The notes beneath the pieces were generated by a model, which was not told the DNA's origin, ran no database searches, and worked only from the letters and a program-made list of their open reading frames with translations. A stretch of 64,000 nucleotides of DNA, taken from assembly GCF_022829685.1 (NCBI RefSeq), contig NZ_JAKSYE010000075.1, forward strand, positions 124,001 through 188,000, written 5' to 3'. The position numbers and the translations under genes are program-made. The stretch comes from Methylobacterium sp. E-045 (GTDB taxonomy: Bacteria; Pseudomonadota; Alphaproteobacteria; Rhizobiales; Beijerinckiaceae). Shown piece by piece: positions 9,041 to 17,832 of this stretch (position 1 is its first letter; every line of letters starts with the position of its first letter).

Positions 9041-9055
9041 TTAAAGCCCCGTTAA
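9041..9055. promoter_or_regulatory. CtrA-type binding site (TTAA-N7-TTAA)
   Basis: TTAA at 9041-9044 and TTAA at 9052-9055 are separated by exactly 7 bases, matching the CtrA full-site consensus. In Caulobacter, CtrA sites inside the origin block replication initiation. Its location in the candidate origin makes a chance match less likely, but no binding data exist here. Confidence 0.5.
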
Positions 9056-9105
9056 CGGCGGTGGCGCGGGGATGGGGTGTGGACAAGTTCGCGATCCCGT
9101 CGTCC

Positions 9106-9163
9106 CCCGTCTAAAAGAAAAAACAGAGTCCTAGAATCTCTCTTTTCTTATTAGATAGACGGG
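9106..9163. other. AT-rich hairpin, possible DNA unwinding element
   Basis: Perfect 8-bp arms CCCGTCTA (9106-9113) and TAGACGGG (9156-9163) bracket a purine/pyrimidine-asymmetric AT-rich segment (runs of A then runs of T). It is by far the most AT-rich stretch in the neighbourhood and lies 20 bases from a DnaA-like box. Fits an unwinding element; a transcription-related hairpin is the alternative. Confidence 0.45.
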
Positions 9164-9274
9164 ACGGGGACAGGGATTTTCGGCCGGCCTCGGGGGCTCT
9201 CGCACGAAACAGGGTTTTCGGGATCGAGCGTCGGAGAGGCGAGGACGTCCTGCGGTCGAACACCGTCACGGGGC

Positions 9275-9308
9275 AAAAGACCTTCCCGAAGAAAAGACCT
9301 TCCCGAAG
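9275..9308. repeat. Tandem 17-bp direct repeat
   Basis: AAAAGACCTTCCCGAAG occurs twice back to back (9275-9291 and 9292-9308) with no mismatch, about 75 bases before the hemE start. Function unknown; it may be a protein-binding iteron in the candidate origin or a regulatory element for hemE. Confidence 0.85.
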
Positions 9309-9383
9309 CGCAGCAGGAGCGTCATAGCTCTGTTCCAAGGAAGAGGGTCTCTTCCCATCAAGATGAACCGGGCGGAGACGCGC

Positions 9384-10454
9384 ATGACTCGACGTGACGG
9401 CACCGATCGTGTGCTGCTTCAGGTTCTCGACGGCACACCGTCCCGGATTCCTCCCGCCTGGATGATGCGGCAGGCCGGGCGCTACCTTCCGGAATACCGC
9501 GAGGTCAGGGCGCAGGCCGGCTCCTTCCTCGACCTCTGCTACAATCCGGACTTCGCCACCGAAGTGACCCTGCAGCCGATCCGGCGTTTCGGTTTCGACG
9601 CGGCGATCCTCTTCTCCGACATCCTCGTGGTGCCCGATGCCCTCGGGCAGAATGTCCGCTTCGTCGAGGGAGAAGGCCCGCGTCTCGATCCGGTCCACGG
9701 CCAGGACGAGTTCGCCCAGCTGAAACAGGCCGACGATCCGAGCATCTTCCGGCACCTGGAGCCGGTCTTCGAGACCGTCCGGCGCCTGCGCTCCGAGCTG
9801 CCGGTCCAGACGACGCTTCTCGGTTTCTGCGGCGGTCCCTGGACGGTGGCGAGCTACATGATCGGCGGGCGCGGCACGCCCGACCTCGCTCCCGCCCGCG
9901 CGCTCGCCGATACCGAGACCGCCCTGGTGGAGGCGCTGATCGACCGCCTGGTCTCGGTGCAGATCGAGTACCTGTCGCGTCAGCTCGAAGCTGGCGCCGA
10001 TGCGGTCCAGATCTTCGAATCCCATGCCGGCTCGCTGCCCCGCGCTCCGGCCGCGACGGCGGATGCCCTCGCGCATTGGAGCTTTGCTCCCATCGCCCGC
10101 ATCGTCGACGGAGTCAGGGCGCGTGTACCGGGGGCGAAGATCATCGTCTTCGCCCGTGGGTCGGGCCTCGAGGGCCATGCCCGCGTCATGGCGGAGACCG
10201 GGGCGGACGCCGTCGGGGTCGATTGGAGCGTCGATCTGAAGGCCCTGCGCGGTGCCGTGGCGCCCCGCACCGTCACCCAGGGCAACATCCACCCAGAAAC
10301 GCTGATCGAGGGTGGCGAGGCCCTCGATGCGGCCGTAGACGGGGTGCTCGAGGCGACGGAGGGGCTGCCGCACATCTTCAACCTCGGCCACGGCATCACG
10401 CCGCAGACGCCGATCGCCCATGTGGAGCGGATGCTCGCGAGATTGCGGCGCTGA
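9384..10454 (+). CDS. hemE: Uroporphyrinogen decarboxylase
   Basis: Decarboxylates the four acetate side chains of uroporphyrinogen III to coproporphyrinogen III in haem synthesis. About 356 residues. Both family signatures are present: [20 protein letters not shown] near the N-terminus and [13 protein letters not shown] in the middle, with [11 protein letters not shown] near the end. I prefer the ATG at 9384 because GGCGGAG (9371-9377) lies 6 bases before it. The ATG at 9363 lacks a Shine-Dalgarno site but follows a 7-bp hairpin (GGAAGAG/CTCTTCC, 9339-9355). Followed 10 bases later by hemJ. Confidence 0.96.
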   Translation: MTRRDGTDRVLLQVLDGTPSRIPPAWMMRQAGRYLPEYREVRAQAGSFLDLCYNPDFATEVTLQPIRRFGFDAAILFSDILVVPDALGQNVRFVEGEGPRLDPVHGQDEFAQLKQADDPSIFRHLEPVFETVRRLRSELPVQTTLLGFCGGPWTVASYMIGGRGTPDLAPARALADTETALVEALIDRLVSVQIEYLSRQLEAGADAVQIFESHAGSLPRAPAATADALAHWSFAPIARIVDGVRARVPGAKIIVFARGSGLEGHARVMAETGADAVGVDWSVDLKALRGAVAPRTVTQGNIHPETLIEGGEALDAAVDGVLEATEGLPHIFNLGHGITPQTPIAHVERMLARLRR

Positions 10455-10464
10455 CGGGCGGACC

Positions 10465-10917
10465 ATGGCCGACATGCTCTATCTCTGGATCAAGGCGATC
10501 CACGTCATCGCGGTGATCTCGTGGATGGCGGGGCTGCTCTACCTGCCGCGCCTCTTCGTCTACCACGCGTCCCTGCCCGAGGGCGCGGCCTCCTCGGCCC
10601 AGTCCGAGACGTTCAAGGTCATGGAACGGCGCCTGATGAAGGCGATCATGAACCCGGCCATGATCGTCACCTGGGTGCTCGGCCTGATCCTCGTCTGGCA
10701 GAGCGGGTTCTACGCCTCCGGCTGGATGCAGGCGAAGTTCGCCCTGGTCCTGGCCCTCAGCGGCTGCCACGGCTGGTTCTCGCGGATGGTCAAGGATTTC
10801 GCCGCCGACCGGAACGCGCGGCCCCACCGCTTCTACCGGATGGTCAACGAGGTCCCGACGCTCCTCATGGTGGCCATCGTCATCCTCGTCATCGTCAAGC
10901 CGGGATTCGGATCATGA
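10465..10917 (+). CDS. hemJ: Protoporphyrinogen oxidase HemJ
   Basis: Integral membrane enzyme that oxidises protoporphyrinogen IX to protoporphyrin IX; formerly UPF0093. 150 residues with four predicted membrane helices. The start MADMLYLWIKAIHVIAVISW contains the conserved helix-1 His (IKAIHVIAVI), followed by MAGLLYLPRLFVYH; the C-terminal helix follows FYRMVNEVPTLLM. It sits between hemE and an LprI-like gene with short gaps and an ATGA overlap at its end, so probably one transcript. With hemE here and hemH at 14-15 kb, the region is enriched in haem genes. Confidence 0.93.
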   Translation: MADMLYLWIKAIHVIAVISWMAGLLYLPRLFVYHASLPEGAASSAQSETFKVMERRLMKAIMNPAMIVTWVLGLILVWQSGFYASGWMQAKFALVLALSGCHGWFSRMVKDFAADRNARPHRFYRMVNEVPTLLMVAIVILVIVKPGFGS

Positions 10918-11291
10918 CTTCATCGCATCCTCGCGACCGCGCCTATCCCCGTTACAGGGCATGGGGCTTCGCCGCCGCCATGATGCTGGCCGCGCCCGGG
11001 GCGGAAGCCGCGAGCTTCCCGTGCGAGAAGGCGGAGACGCCCGACGAGAAGGCGATCTGCGGCCATCTTCCCCTCAACGACCTCGACGTGGAGATGGCGG
11101 TCCGGTTCGAGATCCTGCGCGGGCTCCTGCCCATGGGCGGCAACGCCAAGCTGCGCGACGACCAGGAAGCCTGGCTGCAGGAACGGCGCGGCTGCGCGGC
11201 GGACGTCGCCTGCCTGACGAAAGCCTACGAGGCCCGGCTGAAGACCCTGCGCGGCGTCTTTTCGGAGTTCGCCAAGCAGGGACCGCTTTAG
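10914..11291 (+). CDS. Secreted DUF1311/LprI-like protein
   Basis: 125 residues beginning at the ATG that overlaps the hemJ stop (ATGA). There is a signal peptide (RAWGFAAAMMLAAPGAEA), then a small domain with paired cysteines: FPCEKAETPDEKAICG near the start of the mature protein and GCAADVACLTKAYEARL near the end. The layout, with LNDLDVEMAVRF and a terminal Y-x-x-R-L helix, matches the lysozyme-inhibitor LprI-N/DUF1311 domain, whose fold has disulfide-linked helices. A lysozyme-inhibitor role is proven only for a few family members, so function is tentative. Confidence 0.75.
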   Translation: MTSSHPRDRAYPRYRAWGFAAAMMLAAPGAEAASFPCEKAETPDEKAICGHLPLNDLDVEMAVRFEILRGLLPMGGNAKLRDDQEAWLQERRGCAADVACLTKAYEARLKTLRGVFSEFAKQGPL

Positions 11292-11372
11292 AATGCCGCC
11301 CAACACTCCCGGTCCCGGTCGGTGCTCGCCCACGGCATGACGGCGCAGCAAGAGCTTCGTGGGAGACACGGA

Positions 11373-11711
11373 ATGGAATGGCTGGAGCCATGGGAGCCGG
11401 TGGAACCGGGGCGAACGGATGACCCCTCCGCTTTCGGCCGGGGCTGGGAAGCCGAACTCCGCAAGGAGGTCGTGCCGGGGCACGTCCTCCACGGCCTGGC
11501 GGTCACCTTGATCGCCCGTCGATACGATCGGGACGACGCCCTGTTTCAGATGCAGGACGGAAGGGTCGCGCAGGTTCACCTGACATGGAAACAGGCGCCG
11601 GAGCCCGACCCGCACTGGCCGGAAACCGTCATCTACCCCTCGTTGCAGGCCTGGGCGGATACGGGCCAGCGCCATGAGCATGACGAATGGCTCGCCGACA
11701 ACGGCCAATGA
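11373..11711 (+). CDS. Hypothetical protein, 112 residues
   Basis: The ATG at 11373 is preceded by GGGAGA, favouring it over an upstream start at 11322. The protein is acidic and Trp-rich (MEWLEPWEPVEPG at the N-terminus, HLTWKQAPEPDPHWPETVIYPSLQAW in the C-terminal half), soluble and without a signal peptide. A beta-rich middle (HGLAVTLIARRYDRDDALFQM, GRVAQVHLTW) suggests a small immunity-like or SMI1-like fold, but I cannot name a family. It lies 82 bases after the LprI-like gene and is convergent with hisG. Confidence 0.65.
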   Translation: MEWLEPWEPVEPGRTDDPSAFGRGWEAELRKEVVPGHVLHGLAVTLIARRYDRDDALFQMQDGRVAQVHLTWKQAPEPDPHWPETVIYPSLQAWADTGQRHEHDEWLADNGQ

Positions 11712-11763
11712 CCGCCTTCGGCCGAGCCGAACCCGGATCCCTCCTGGTGTCGTCGGCCGGGCC

Positions 11764-12783
11764 TCAGCCCAGCCGCGTGAGCAGGCGGTCGATCAGCGGG
11801 TTGTCCGGGCCGAAGGCGTAGTCGATCCGCCTGACGCTCACCGCGCTGGCTCCCGACTTCACGAGATCGTCCACGAGGTCGAACGTGGCGTCCACCGGGC
11901 AGTGGAGCACGATCTCGGCACTCCGGGTCTCCGGCATGCCGTAGGGCAGCTGCGCATCGTGCAGGGCGCTGATCCCGGCCAGATCGAGATTGCCGTCGGC
12001 CGGCATCGCCGCGCGGATCTCGCGGGTGAGGCGCGCGCGCTCCTCCGCCGCGATCCGGCCGAGCACGGTGCGCAGGGCCTTCTTCTGGCTCTGTCCCCAG
12101 GGGGCGGTCAGGGAAGCGACGAGATTGGCCTCCGAGCGCAGGATGATGCCGTCGTCGAGGATCTTGAGGGCGTTGGCGGCCAGCGTCGCCCCCGTGGTGG
12201 TGATGTCGACGATGATCTCCGCCGAGCCCGAGGCGGGGGCGCCTTCCGTGGCACCGAGACTCTCCACGATGCGGTAATCGGCCACCCCGTGCTCGGCGAA
12301 GAACCGCCGGGTCAGGTTCACGTATTTCGTGGCGATGCGCAGGCGGCGCCCGTGGCGGATGCGCAGTTCGGCCGCGACCTCGTCGAGATCGGTCATGGCG
12401 CGGACGTCGATCCAGGCCTGCGGCACCGCGACGACGACGGTGGCCTGGCCGAAGCCCAGGGGCGTCAGCAGCTCGACCTGGCCCCGCGCGTCGGGAAGGC
12501 TCTCGCGGATCAGATCCTCGCCGGTGACGCCGAGATGGGCGCTGCCGCTGGCGAGCTGGTTGGCGATCTCGGAAGCCGAGAGATAGCGCACCTCCACATC
12601 CGGCACGCCGACGAGCTTGCCGCGATAGTCGCGCGCGCCCGCTCCTTGCGCGAGTTTCAGCCCCGCCCGTGCGAAGAACGCCGAGGCGTTCTCCTGCAGA
12701 CGTCCTTTCGAGGGCACGGCAAGGACGAGGGGGCCCTCGGCTGCCCCCTGCGAAGCCTCGGGAGTCGGAGCGGTGTCAGCCAC
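11764..12783 (-). CDS. hisG: ATP phosphoribosyltransferase catalytic subunit
   Basis: First enzyme of histidine synthesis, joining ATP and PRPP. Motifs: LAVPSKGRL near the N-terminus, [13 protein letters not shown] and the PRPP-binding [21 protein letters not shown]. The GTG at 12783 has GGAAGG 9 bases upstream and overlaps the hisZ stop by 8 bases; a second GTG at 12810 would add 9 residues. At about 339 residues it is much longer than the roughly 230-residue short form normally paired with HisZ. About 110 C-terminal residues form a separate region (from [19 protein letters not shown] onward). Operon with hisZ. Confidence 0.94.
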   Translation of the reverse strand: MADTAPTPEASQGAAEGPLVLAVPSKGRLQENASAFFARAGLKLAQGAGARDYRGKLVGVPDVEVRYLSASEIANQLASGSAHLGVTGEDLIRESLPDARGQVELLTPLGFGQATVVVAVPQAWIDVRAMTDLDEVAAELRIRHGRRLRIATKYVNLTRRFFAEHGVADYRIVESLGATEGAPASGSAEIIVDITTTGATLAANALKILDDGIILRSEANLVASLTAPWGQSQKKALRTVLGRIAAEERARLTREIRAAMPADGNLDLAGISALHDAQLPYGMPETRSAEIVLHCPVDATFDLVDDLVKSGASAVSVRRIDYAFGPDNPLIDRLLTRLG

Positions 12784-13930
12784 GGGACGATCCTTCCGAC
12801 GTGAGGACACGGGACAGCCAGACGGCGCAGCCCACCGCCGGAATCGGCGTGGGACTGCCCAGATGCTGCAGCAATCCGTCGTAGCGGCCGCCGCCGACGA
12901 GGGGGGCGGCCCCTTGTCCCCGCGTCACCTCGAAGATGAAGCCGGTATAATAATCGAGATTGCGGGCAAAGCTCCCCGAGAAGCGGAACCGCTCCACGTC
13001 GAGACCGCGCGCGGCCATGAACCCGGTCCGCTCCTCGAACAGGGAGAGGGCGGCCTCCAGCGGCGCATAGGTGATACCCGCCGAGGAGGCGAGTTCGCGC
13101 ATGGACCGGGCGGCCTGATCCGGATCGCCGGAGATGGCACGGTAACGCTCGACGACGGCGCGGTTCTCGGCGTTGAGCCCGGCGCCGCCATTGGCCCGCG
13201 CCGAGGCCTTGGCGAGGAAGCGTTCCGCGATCTCGCCGGCGCTGCGTCCGCCCACGCGGGAGATGCCGGCGATGGACAGCACGTCCTCGACGAAGGCGCG
13301 CACGCCCTTCGGATCCTGGCCCTGGATCGCCGCCAGCAGCCCGGCATGGGGGTCCTCCACCGTCGTGACCGTGGTGACGTCGTCCAGGGAGCGCCCCGCC
13401 GCGAGGGCCCGCAGGGTCCGACGCTTGGCGGCGGGCGGTACGCCGAGTCCGTCGAGCAGGGCGTCGATGACGCCCATGTCGCCGAGCCTCACCGAGACCT
13501 CGCCGGCTCCGAGAAGATCGAGGCCTTCGAGGGCGAGGCCGAGCACTTCGGCATCCGCCGCCGGGATGTCGGTGCGGCCGATGGATTCGATGCCGGCCTG
13601 GAGGAACTCCTCCGCCTCGCCCGAACCCAGCCGGAAGACCGGGCCGAGATAGCCGTAATCGGCGGTCGTCCCCACACCCCGCGCCAGATGCTGGCGGCAG
13701 ACGGGAATGGTGAATTCCGGCCGCAGGCAGAGTTCCGTGCCCGACGCGTCCTGCGTCACGAAGATCCGCCGGCGGATGTCCTCGCCGGAGAGTTCGAGGA
13801 ACGGCTCCACCGGCTGGAGCACGGCGGGGGTCACCGCGCCGTAGCCGGCTTGCGAGAAATGCGCGAGGAGCCGCGTTCCCTCATCCGCTCGCACGGTGTC
13901 GATCGGATCGACTGCCTCCGGTCTCGTCAT
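12776..13930 (-). CDS. hisZ: ATP phosphoribosyltransferase regulatory subunit
   Basis: Catalytically inactive histidyl-tRNA-synthetase paralogue that binds HisG and confers activation and histidine feedback. 384 residues. It shows the class II synthetase core: motif 2-like [35 protein letters not shown] and the GGGRYDGL block near the C-terminus, but lacks the anticodon-binding domain. A genuine hisS is present at 55.6 kb, supporting the HisZ assignment. The stop overlaps the hisG start. Confidence 0.93.
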   Translation of the reverse strand: MTRPEAVDPIDTVRADEGTRLLAHFSQAGYGAVTPAVLQPVEPFLELSGEDIRRRIFVTQDASGTELCLRPEFTIPVCRQHLARGVGTTADYGYLGPVFRLGSGEAEEFLQAGIESIGRTDIPAADAEVLGLALEGLDLLGAGEVSVRLGDMGVIDALLDGLGVPPAAKRRTLRALAAGRSLDDVTTVTTVEDPHAGLLAAIQGQDPKGVRAFVEDVLSIAGISRVGGRSAGEIAERFLAKASARANGGAGLNAENRAVVERYRAISGDPDQAARSMRELASSAGITYAPLEAALSLFEERTGFMAARGLDVERFRFSGSFARNLDYYTGFIFEVTRGQGAAPLVGGGRYDGLLQHLGSPTPIPAVGCAVWLSRVLTSEGSSRG

Positions 13931-13961
13931 GGTTCACCCGCCGCCTGATGCCGCGTCCTTT

Positions 13962-14001
13962 ATCAACCGCATCCGCTTTTGGCGACATCAACCGCATCCG
14001 C
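13962..14001. repeat. Direct repeat in the hisZ/hemH gap
   Basis: ATCAACCGCATCCGC is present at 13962-13976 and again at 13987-14001, with a 25-base period, in the short non-coding gap between the hisZ start and the hemH stop. It could be a regulator site for the hisZ-hisG promoter, which must lie here. No family is assigned. Confidence 0.6.
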
Positions 14002-14027
14002 GCTCGACGAACGGATCGTGCGGCCTT

Positions 14028-15110
14028 TCAGAGCCAGCCCTGGAGCTCGCGGCGGACCACGTTCTCGATGACTTTCATCCCGAGATCGCTGTCGTTGAGG
14101 CAGGGGATGTAGGCGAAGCGCTCGCCGCCATTGTCCTCGAAATAATGGCGGTTCTCGCCGTCGAGCTCCTCCAGGGTCTCGAGGCAGTCGGCGGTGAAGC
14201 CCGGCGCCACGATGGCCATGCGCTTCACGCCGGATTTCGCCAGCGCCTGCACGGTCTCGTCGGTATAGGGCTTCAGCCATTCCTCGTTGCCGAAGCGCGA
14301 CTGGAACGTCGTGCGCATCCGCTCCGTCGAGAAGCCCAGGGCCTCGCGGATGAGGCGGCCCGTCTTCACGCACTGGCAATGATAGGGGTCGCCCTTGAGG
14401 AGGTAGCTCTTCGGCACGCCGTGGAACGAGGTGAGGATCACCTCCGGCTCGAAATCGAGCTTGGCCAACCCCTCGCGGATCGAGGTGGCCATGGCTTCGA
14501 TATAGACCGGATCGTCGTGATAGGGCGCCGAGACCCGGACGGTCGGCTGCCAGCGCATCTGCATCAGCGCCTTGAAGGCCTGATCGCAGGCGGTGGCCGA
14601 GGTGGCGGCGGCGTATTGCGGGTAGAGCGGTACCAGGAGGATGCGGTCGCAGCCCTGGTCGAGGAGCGCCTGGATCCGCAGGGAGACTTCCGGCTTGCCG
14701 TAGCGCATGGCCCAGTCGACCACCACCGAATCACCCATCGCCGCCTGCAGGCGCTCGCACTGGCCCCGCGTGATGGTCTTGAGCGGACCCTCGTTGCGTT
14801 CGTTGTTCCAGACGGACGCGTAGTCGCGGCCCTTCGGACCGGGGCGCTTGGTGAGGATGATGAGGTTGAGGATCGGCCACCAGATCAGGCGCGGCACCTC
14901 GATGACGCGGCGATCCGACAGGAACTCCTTGAGATACCGGCGCATGGGCCAGTAGCTCGTGCCCTCCGGCGTGCCGAGGTTCATCAGGAGCACGCCGACC
15001 CGGCCCCAGCGCACGGGCGGGTGGTCGGAGGGCAGGCTGGCGGTCGCGGAGGAGCTGGTCTGCAACGGCTTGAGGTCCTTGAGGGACGTCGGTTCGACGC
15101 GTTCGTTCAT
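14028..15110 (-). CDS. hemH: Ferrochelatase
   Basis: Inserts Fe2+ into protoporphyrin IX, the last step of haem synthesis, at the membrane surface. 360 residues. Motifs: VGVLLMNLGTPEG near the N-terminus, the family signature with the catalytic His (SFHGVPKSYLLKGDPYHCQC) and FQSRFGNEEWLKPYTDETV, where the conserved acidic residue sits. About 40 residues precede the domain, a little longer than E. coli. It is transcribed alone on the minus strand, divergent from the methyltransferase at 15238. Confidence 0.96.
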   Translation of the reverse strand: MNERVEPTSLKDLKPLQTSSSATASLPSDHPPVRWGRVGVLLMNLGTPEGTSYWPMRRYLKEFLSDRRVIEVPRLIWWPILNLIILTKRPGPKGRDYASVWNNERNEGPLKTITRGQCERLQAAMGDSVVVDWAMRYGKPEVSLRIQALLDQGCDRILLVPLYPQYAAATSATACDQAFKALMQMRWQPTVRVSAPYHDDPVYIEAMATSIREGLAKLDFEPEVILTSFHGVPKSYLLKGDPYHCQCVKTGRLIREALGFSTERMRTTFQSRFGNEEWLKPYTDETVQALAKSGVKRMAIVAPGFTADCLETLEELDGENRHYFEDNGGERFAYIPCLNDSDLGMKVIENVVRRELQGWL

Positions 15111-15237
15111 CGGGTTCCCGAGCGCCCCGGCAGGGCGCGGTTTGTCAAAGCGGTCGTGGTGGCGCAGTTGTCTGGCGCAGCATATCTATCTAGAGCACGA
15201 GGCCTGCCAGCGACCATCTCTTGCTTGAAGGCGCGAC

Positions 15238-16191
15238 ATGCCGTCTCCCCGGTACTTCTTCAACCACTTCATGCCGTTCACCGGCTACCCCTATAAGGGG
15301 GGACCGACGGTCTGCAATCTGTGCGGATCGGCCGAGACGGTGACGGTGGCCGAGACCGACCGGCGGCTGAAGACCCTGAAATCCGTCGCCTGCGTGCAGT
15401 GCGGCCTGATTCGCACCGACCCGATGCCGACGCCGGACGAACTGGCGCATTATTACGCCCATGCCTACCGGGCCGATTACCAGCTCGCCTTCGCCGGCGG
15501 TCCGCCGCGCCACCACCTCAACCGCTCGGCCCGCGAAGCGACCTTCCGCGCCGATCTGCTGGCGCCGAAACTGAAGCCCGGCGCGCGGGTCCTCGATTTC
15601 GGCTCCGGCTCGGGCGAGTTCCTGGCCGCGGCCCGCGCCAGGGGCTGCGAGGCCATCGGCATCGAGCCCGGACGGGACTATTCTGCCTATGCCCGCGAGC
15701 ATCACAAGGTCGAGGTCCTGGACGACGCCGACGACGGGCGCTTCCCCGCCGGGCATTTCGACGTGATCTCGACCCATCACGTGTTCGAGCACCTGCGCGA
15801 TCCGGCCGTGGTGATGGAGCGCCTGTCGCGCTGGCTGAAGCCCGACGGCGTCATCTATGCGGCGGTGCCGAACATGGCCGCCACCGGCAAGCCGCCGCAC
15901 GAGCGTTTCCACTTCGCCCATGTCCACGGCTTCGTGCGCGAGACCTTCGACCTCAACGCCCGCCGGGCCGGCCTCGTGCCGCATCCCGATTACTGGCGCG
16001 AGGACACCACGGTGGTCTACCGCAAGACCGACGCTCCCGTGGGCGAACTCGCCAATCCCGGTCTCGCCGAGCGCCTCGTCGTCGAACTCAAGGGTACGCC
16101 GGCCGCCGCCTATCTCGTCTCCGGCGCCTGGATCTGGCCGATGCTCCGCCGCAACGCCAAGGCGGTCCGCGACGGTTTCGCGTCGCGCTGA
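15238..16191 (+). CDS. Class I SAM-dependent methyltransferase with N-terminal zinc ribbon
   Basis: 317 residues. An N-terminal CxxC...CxxC pair (VCNLCGSAE and VACVQCGLIRTD) suggests a small Zn-binding module, followed by a Rossmann methyltransferase domain: VLDFGSGSGEFLAAA (motif I), EAIGIEPGRDYSAYA (motif II), FDVISTHHVFEHLRDPAVVM (motif IV) and a C-terminal substrate part. This layout is typical of methyltransferases acting on nucleotide-linked sugars or on polyketide/glycan substrates, but the substrate is unknown. Monocistronic, opposite hemH. Confidence 0.8.
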   Translation: MPSPRYFFNHFMPFTGYPYKGGPTVCNLCGSAETVTVAETDRRLKTLKSVACVQCGLIRTDPMPTPDELAHYYAHAYRADYQLAFAGGPPRHHLNRSAREATFRADLLAPKLKPGARVLDFGSGSGEFLAAARARGCEAIGIEPGRDYSAYAREHHKVEVLDDADDGRFPAGHFDVISTHHVFEHLRDPAVVMERLSRWLKPDGVIYAAVPNMAATGKPPHERFHFAHVHGFVRETFDLNARRAGLVPHPDYWREDTTVVYRKTDAPVGELANPGLAERLVVELKGTPAAAYLVSGAWIWPMLRRNAKAVRDGFASR

Positions 16192-16311
16192 GCGGCCATT
16201 CGAACCAAGAGCTGGAGGCGGCGCGCCGCTGTTGCATCGGCTTCATCGATCGCGTCCACACTCGGCCGTGAGCGGGCACGCCATCGCCCGGTCCTCCGGA
16301 GACCTATCGCG

Positions 16312-17832
16312 ATGCCCCGTCCCACCCGTCGTCAGACCCTGAGCCTCGGCCTCGGGGCGGGTCTCGCGGCAGGCCTGGCCGCACCCGCTGGCGCCGGGGC
16401 GATCGAGCCGACCTTCACCCTGCTTCTCGTCAACGACGTCTACCTGATGTCGGAGGTGGATGGCCGCGGAGGATTTGCCCGGCTCAACGCGGTGGTGAAG
16501 GCCGAGCGGGCGCGCGGCGTGCCGATGCTCTACGCCCATGCCGGCGACACCCTCTCCCCCTCCCTGATGTCGGGGTTCGACCGCGGCGCCCATATCGTCG
16601 AGCTCCTCAACATCGCGCCGCCCGACGTCTTCGTGCCCGGCAACCACGAATTCGATTTCGGCCCCACCACCTTCGCCCAGCGCATGGGCGAGGCGGCCTT
16701 TCCGGTCTTCGCGGCGAACCTGCGCGGTGCGGACGGCAAGCCCCTTGCGGGCCTCCGCGACAGGATGGTGGTGAGCCTGGGCGGGATCCGGGTCGGCCTC
16801 GTGGGCATCACCCTCGCCAGCACCCCCGAGAAGTCGCAATCCGGCGACCTCGTCTTCGGTCCCGAGATCGAGACGCTGCGCGCGGCGTCCCAGGCCCTTC
16901 GGGACGAGGGGGCCGAACTCATCGTCGGCATCTGCCATACGGCGCGCGTCACCGACGAGGCCATCGTGGCGGCCCGGATCGTCGACATCCTGCTCTCGGG
17001 CCACGACCACGACCTCATCGTGCAGTATGACGGCCGCAGCCTCCTGGCGGAATCGAGCTTCGACGCCCGCTACGTCACCGCCATCGACGTCGCCGTGACG
17101 GTGAAGGGAACGGGTAAGGCCCGGACCCTGTCCTGGCAGCCGACTTTCCGCATCCACGACACCGCCGATGTCACGCCGGACCCCGAGACCCTCGCCCTGA
17201 CGCAGCGCCTCGAGGCGCGGCTGGCGACGCAACTCGACGTGCCGGTGGGGACGATCGGCACGCCCCTCGACAGCCGCATCTCGACGGTGCGCCTGCGCGA
17301 AGGCAGTTTCGGCAATCTCGTCGGCGATGCGCTCCGCGCGGCGACGGGGGCCGAGATCGCCATCACCAATGGCGGCGGCATTCGCGGCAACCGGCTCTAT
17401 CCGGCCGGCACCGTGCTGACCCGGCGCGACATCCTCACCGAACTGCCCTTCGGCAACACCACGGTCCTGGTCTCCCTGAAGGGCGCGCAGGTGCGGGCCC
17501 TGCTGGAATCGGCCCTCGCCGATCTCGGCCGCCCGGCCGGCCGTTTCCCGCAGGTCTCGGGGCTCGTCGTCACCGTCGATCCCGGGGCGAGTGCGGGACA
17601 CCGCATCCAGTCCATCCTCGTGGACGGACAGCCCCTCGACGAGGCGCGCACCTATACGGTGGCCTCCAACAACTTCCTCTACGAGGGCGGCAACGGCTAC
17701 GGCCTCCTCGCCGACGGGCGCACCCTCATCGGCGCCACGGACGGCAAGCTCGTCGCCAACGAGGTGATGGCCTATATCGGCCGGCATGACCCTCTCTCCG
17801 TCCCCGATGGCGGCCGGATCGTGATCCGGTGA
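16312..17832 (+). CDS. Tat-exported 5'-nucleotidase/metallophosphoesterase (UshA type)
   Basis: 506 residues. The N-terminus RPTRRQTLSLGLGAGLAAG fits a twin-arginine signal peptide. The calcineurin-like metallophosphoesterase domain follows (LLLVNDVYLM, HAGDTLSPS, VPGNHEFDFG, ICHTARVTDE, LSGHDHDLIV), then the 5'-nucleotidase C-terminal domain (EGSFGNLVGDALRAA, TNGGGIRGN, ASNNFLYEGGNGY). Probably a periplasmic nucleotide or cyclic-nucleotide phosphohydrolase for phosphate/nucleoside salvage. The first metal motif reads NDVY rather than the usual NDxH, which may affect one metal ligand. The stop overlaps the ung start. Confidence 0.88.
   Translation: MPRPTRRQTLSLGLGAGLAAGLAAPAGAGAIEPTFTLLLVNDVYLMSEVDGRGGFARLNAVVKAERARGVPMLYAHAGDTLSPSLMSGFDRGAHIVELLNIAPPDVFVPGNHEFDFGPTTFAQRMGEAAFPVFAANLRGADGKPLAGLRDRMVVSLGGIRVGLVGITLASTPEKSQSGDLVFGPEIETLRAASQALRDEGAELIVGICHTARVTDEAIVAARIVDILLSGHDHDLIVQYDGRSLLAESSFDARYVTAIDVAVTVKGTGKARTLSWQPTFRIHDTADVTPDPETLALTQRLEARLATQLDVPVGTIGTPLDSRISTVRLREGSFGNLVGDALRAATGAEIAITNGGGIRGNRLYPAGTVLTRRDILTELPFGNTTVLVSLKGAQVRALLESALADLGRPAGRFPQVSGLVVTVDPGASAGHRIQSILVDGQPLDEARTYTVASNNFLYEGGNGYGLLADGRTLIGATDGKLVANEVMAYIGRHDPLSVPDGGRIVIR

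Larger units (their letters stand above)
8762..9362. other. Candidate chromosomal replication origin (oriC) between ppsR-like gene and hemE
   Basis: A roughly 600-base gap between divergent genes with no coding potential. It contains DnaA-box-like 9-mers with 8/9 matches to TTATCCACA: TTATCCACC (8810-8818, plus), TGGGGATAA (8844-8852, complement) and TGTGGACAA (9078-9086, complement). It also has a TTAA-N7-TTAA site (9041-9055), an AT-rich hairpin bounded by CCCGTCTA/TAGACGGG (9106-9163) and a tandem 17-bp repeat (9275-9308). The hemE-flanked gap is the known origin position in Caulobacter and Rickettsia. Functional assignment is inference from context plus motifs. Confidence 0.7.
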
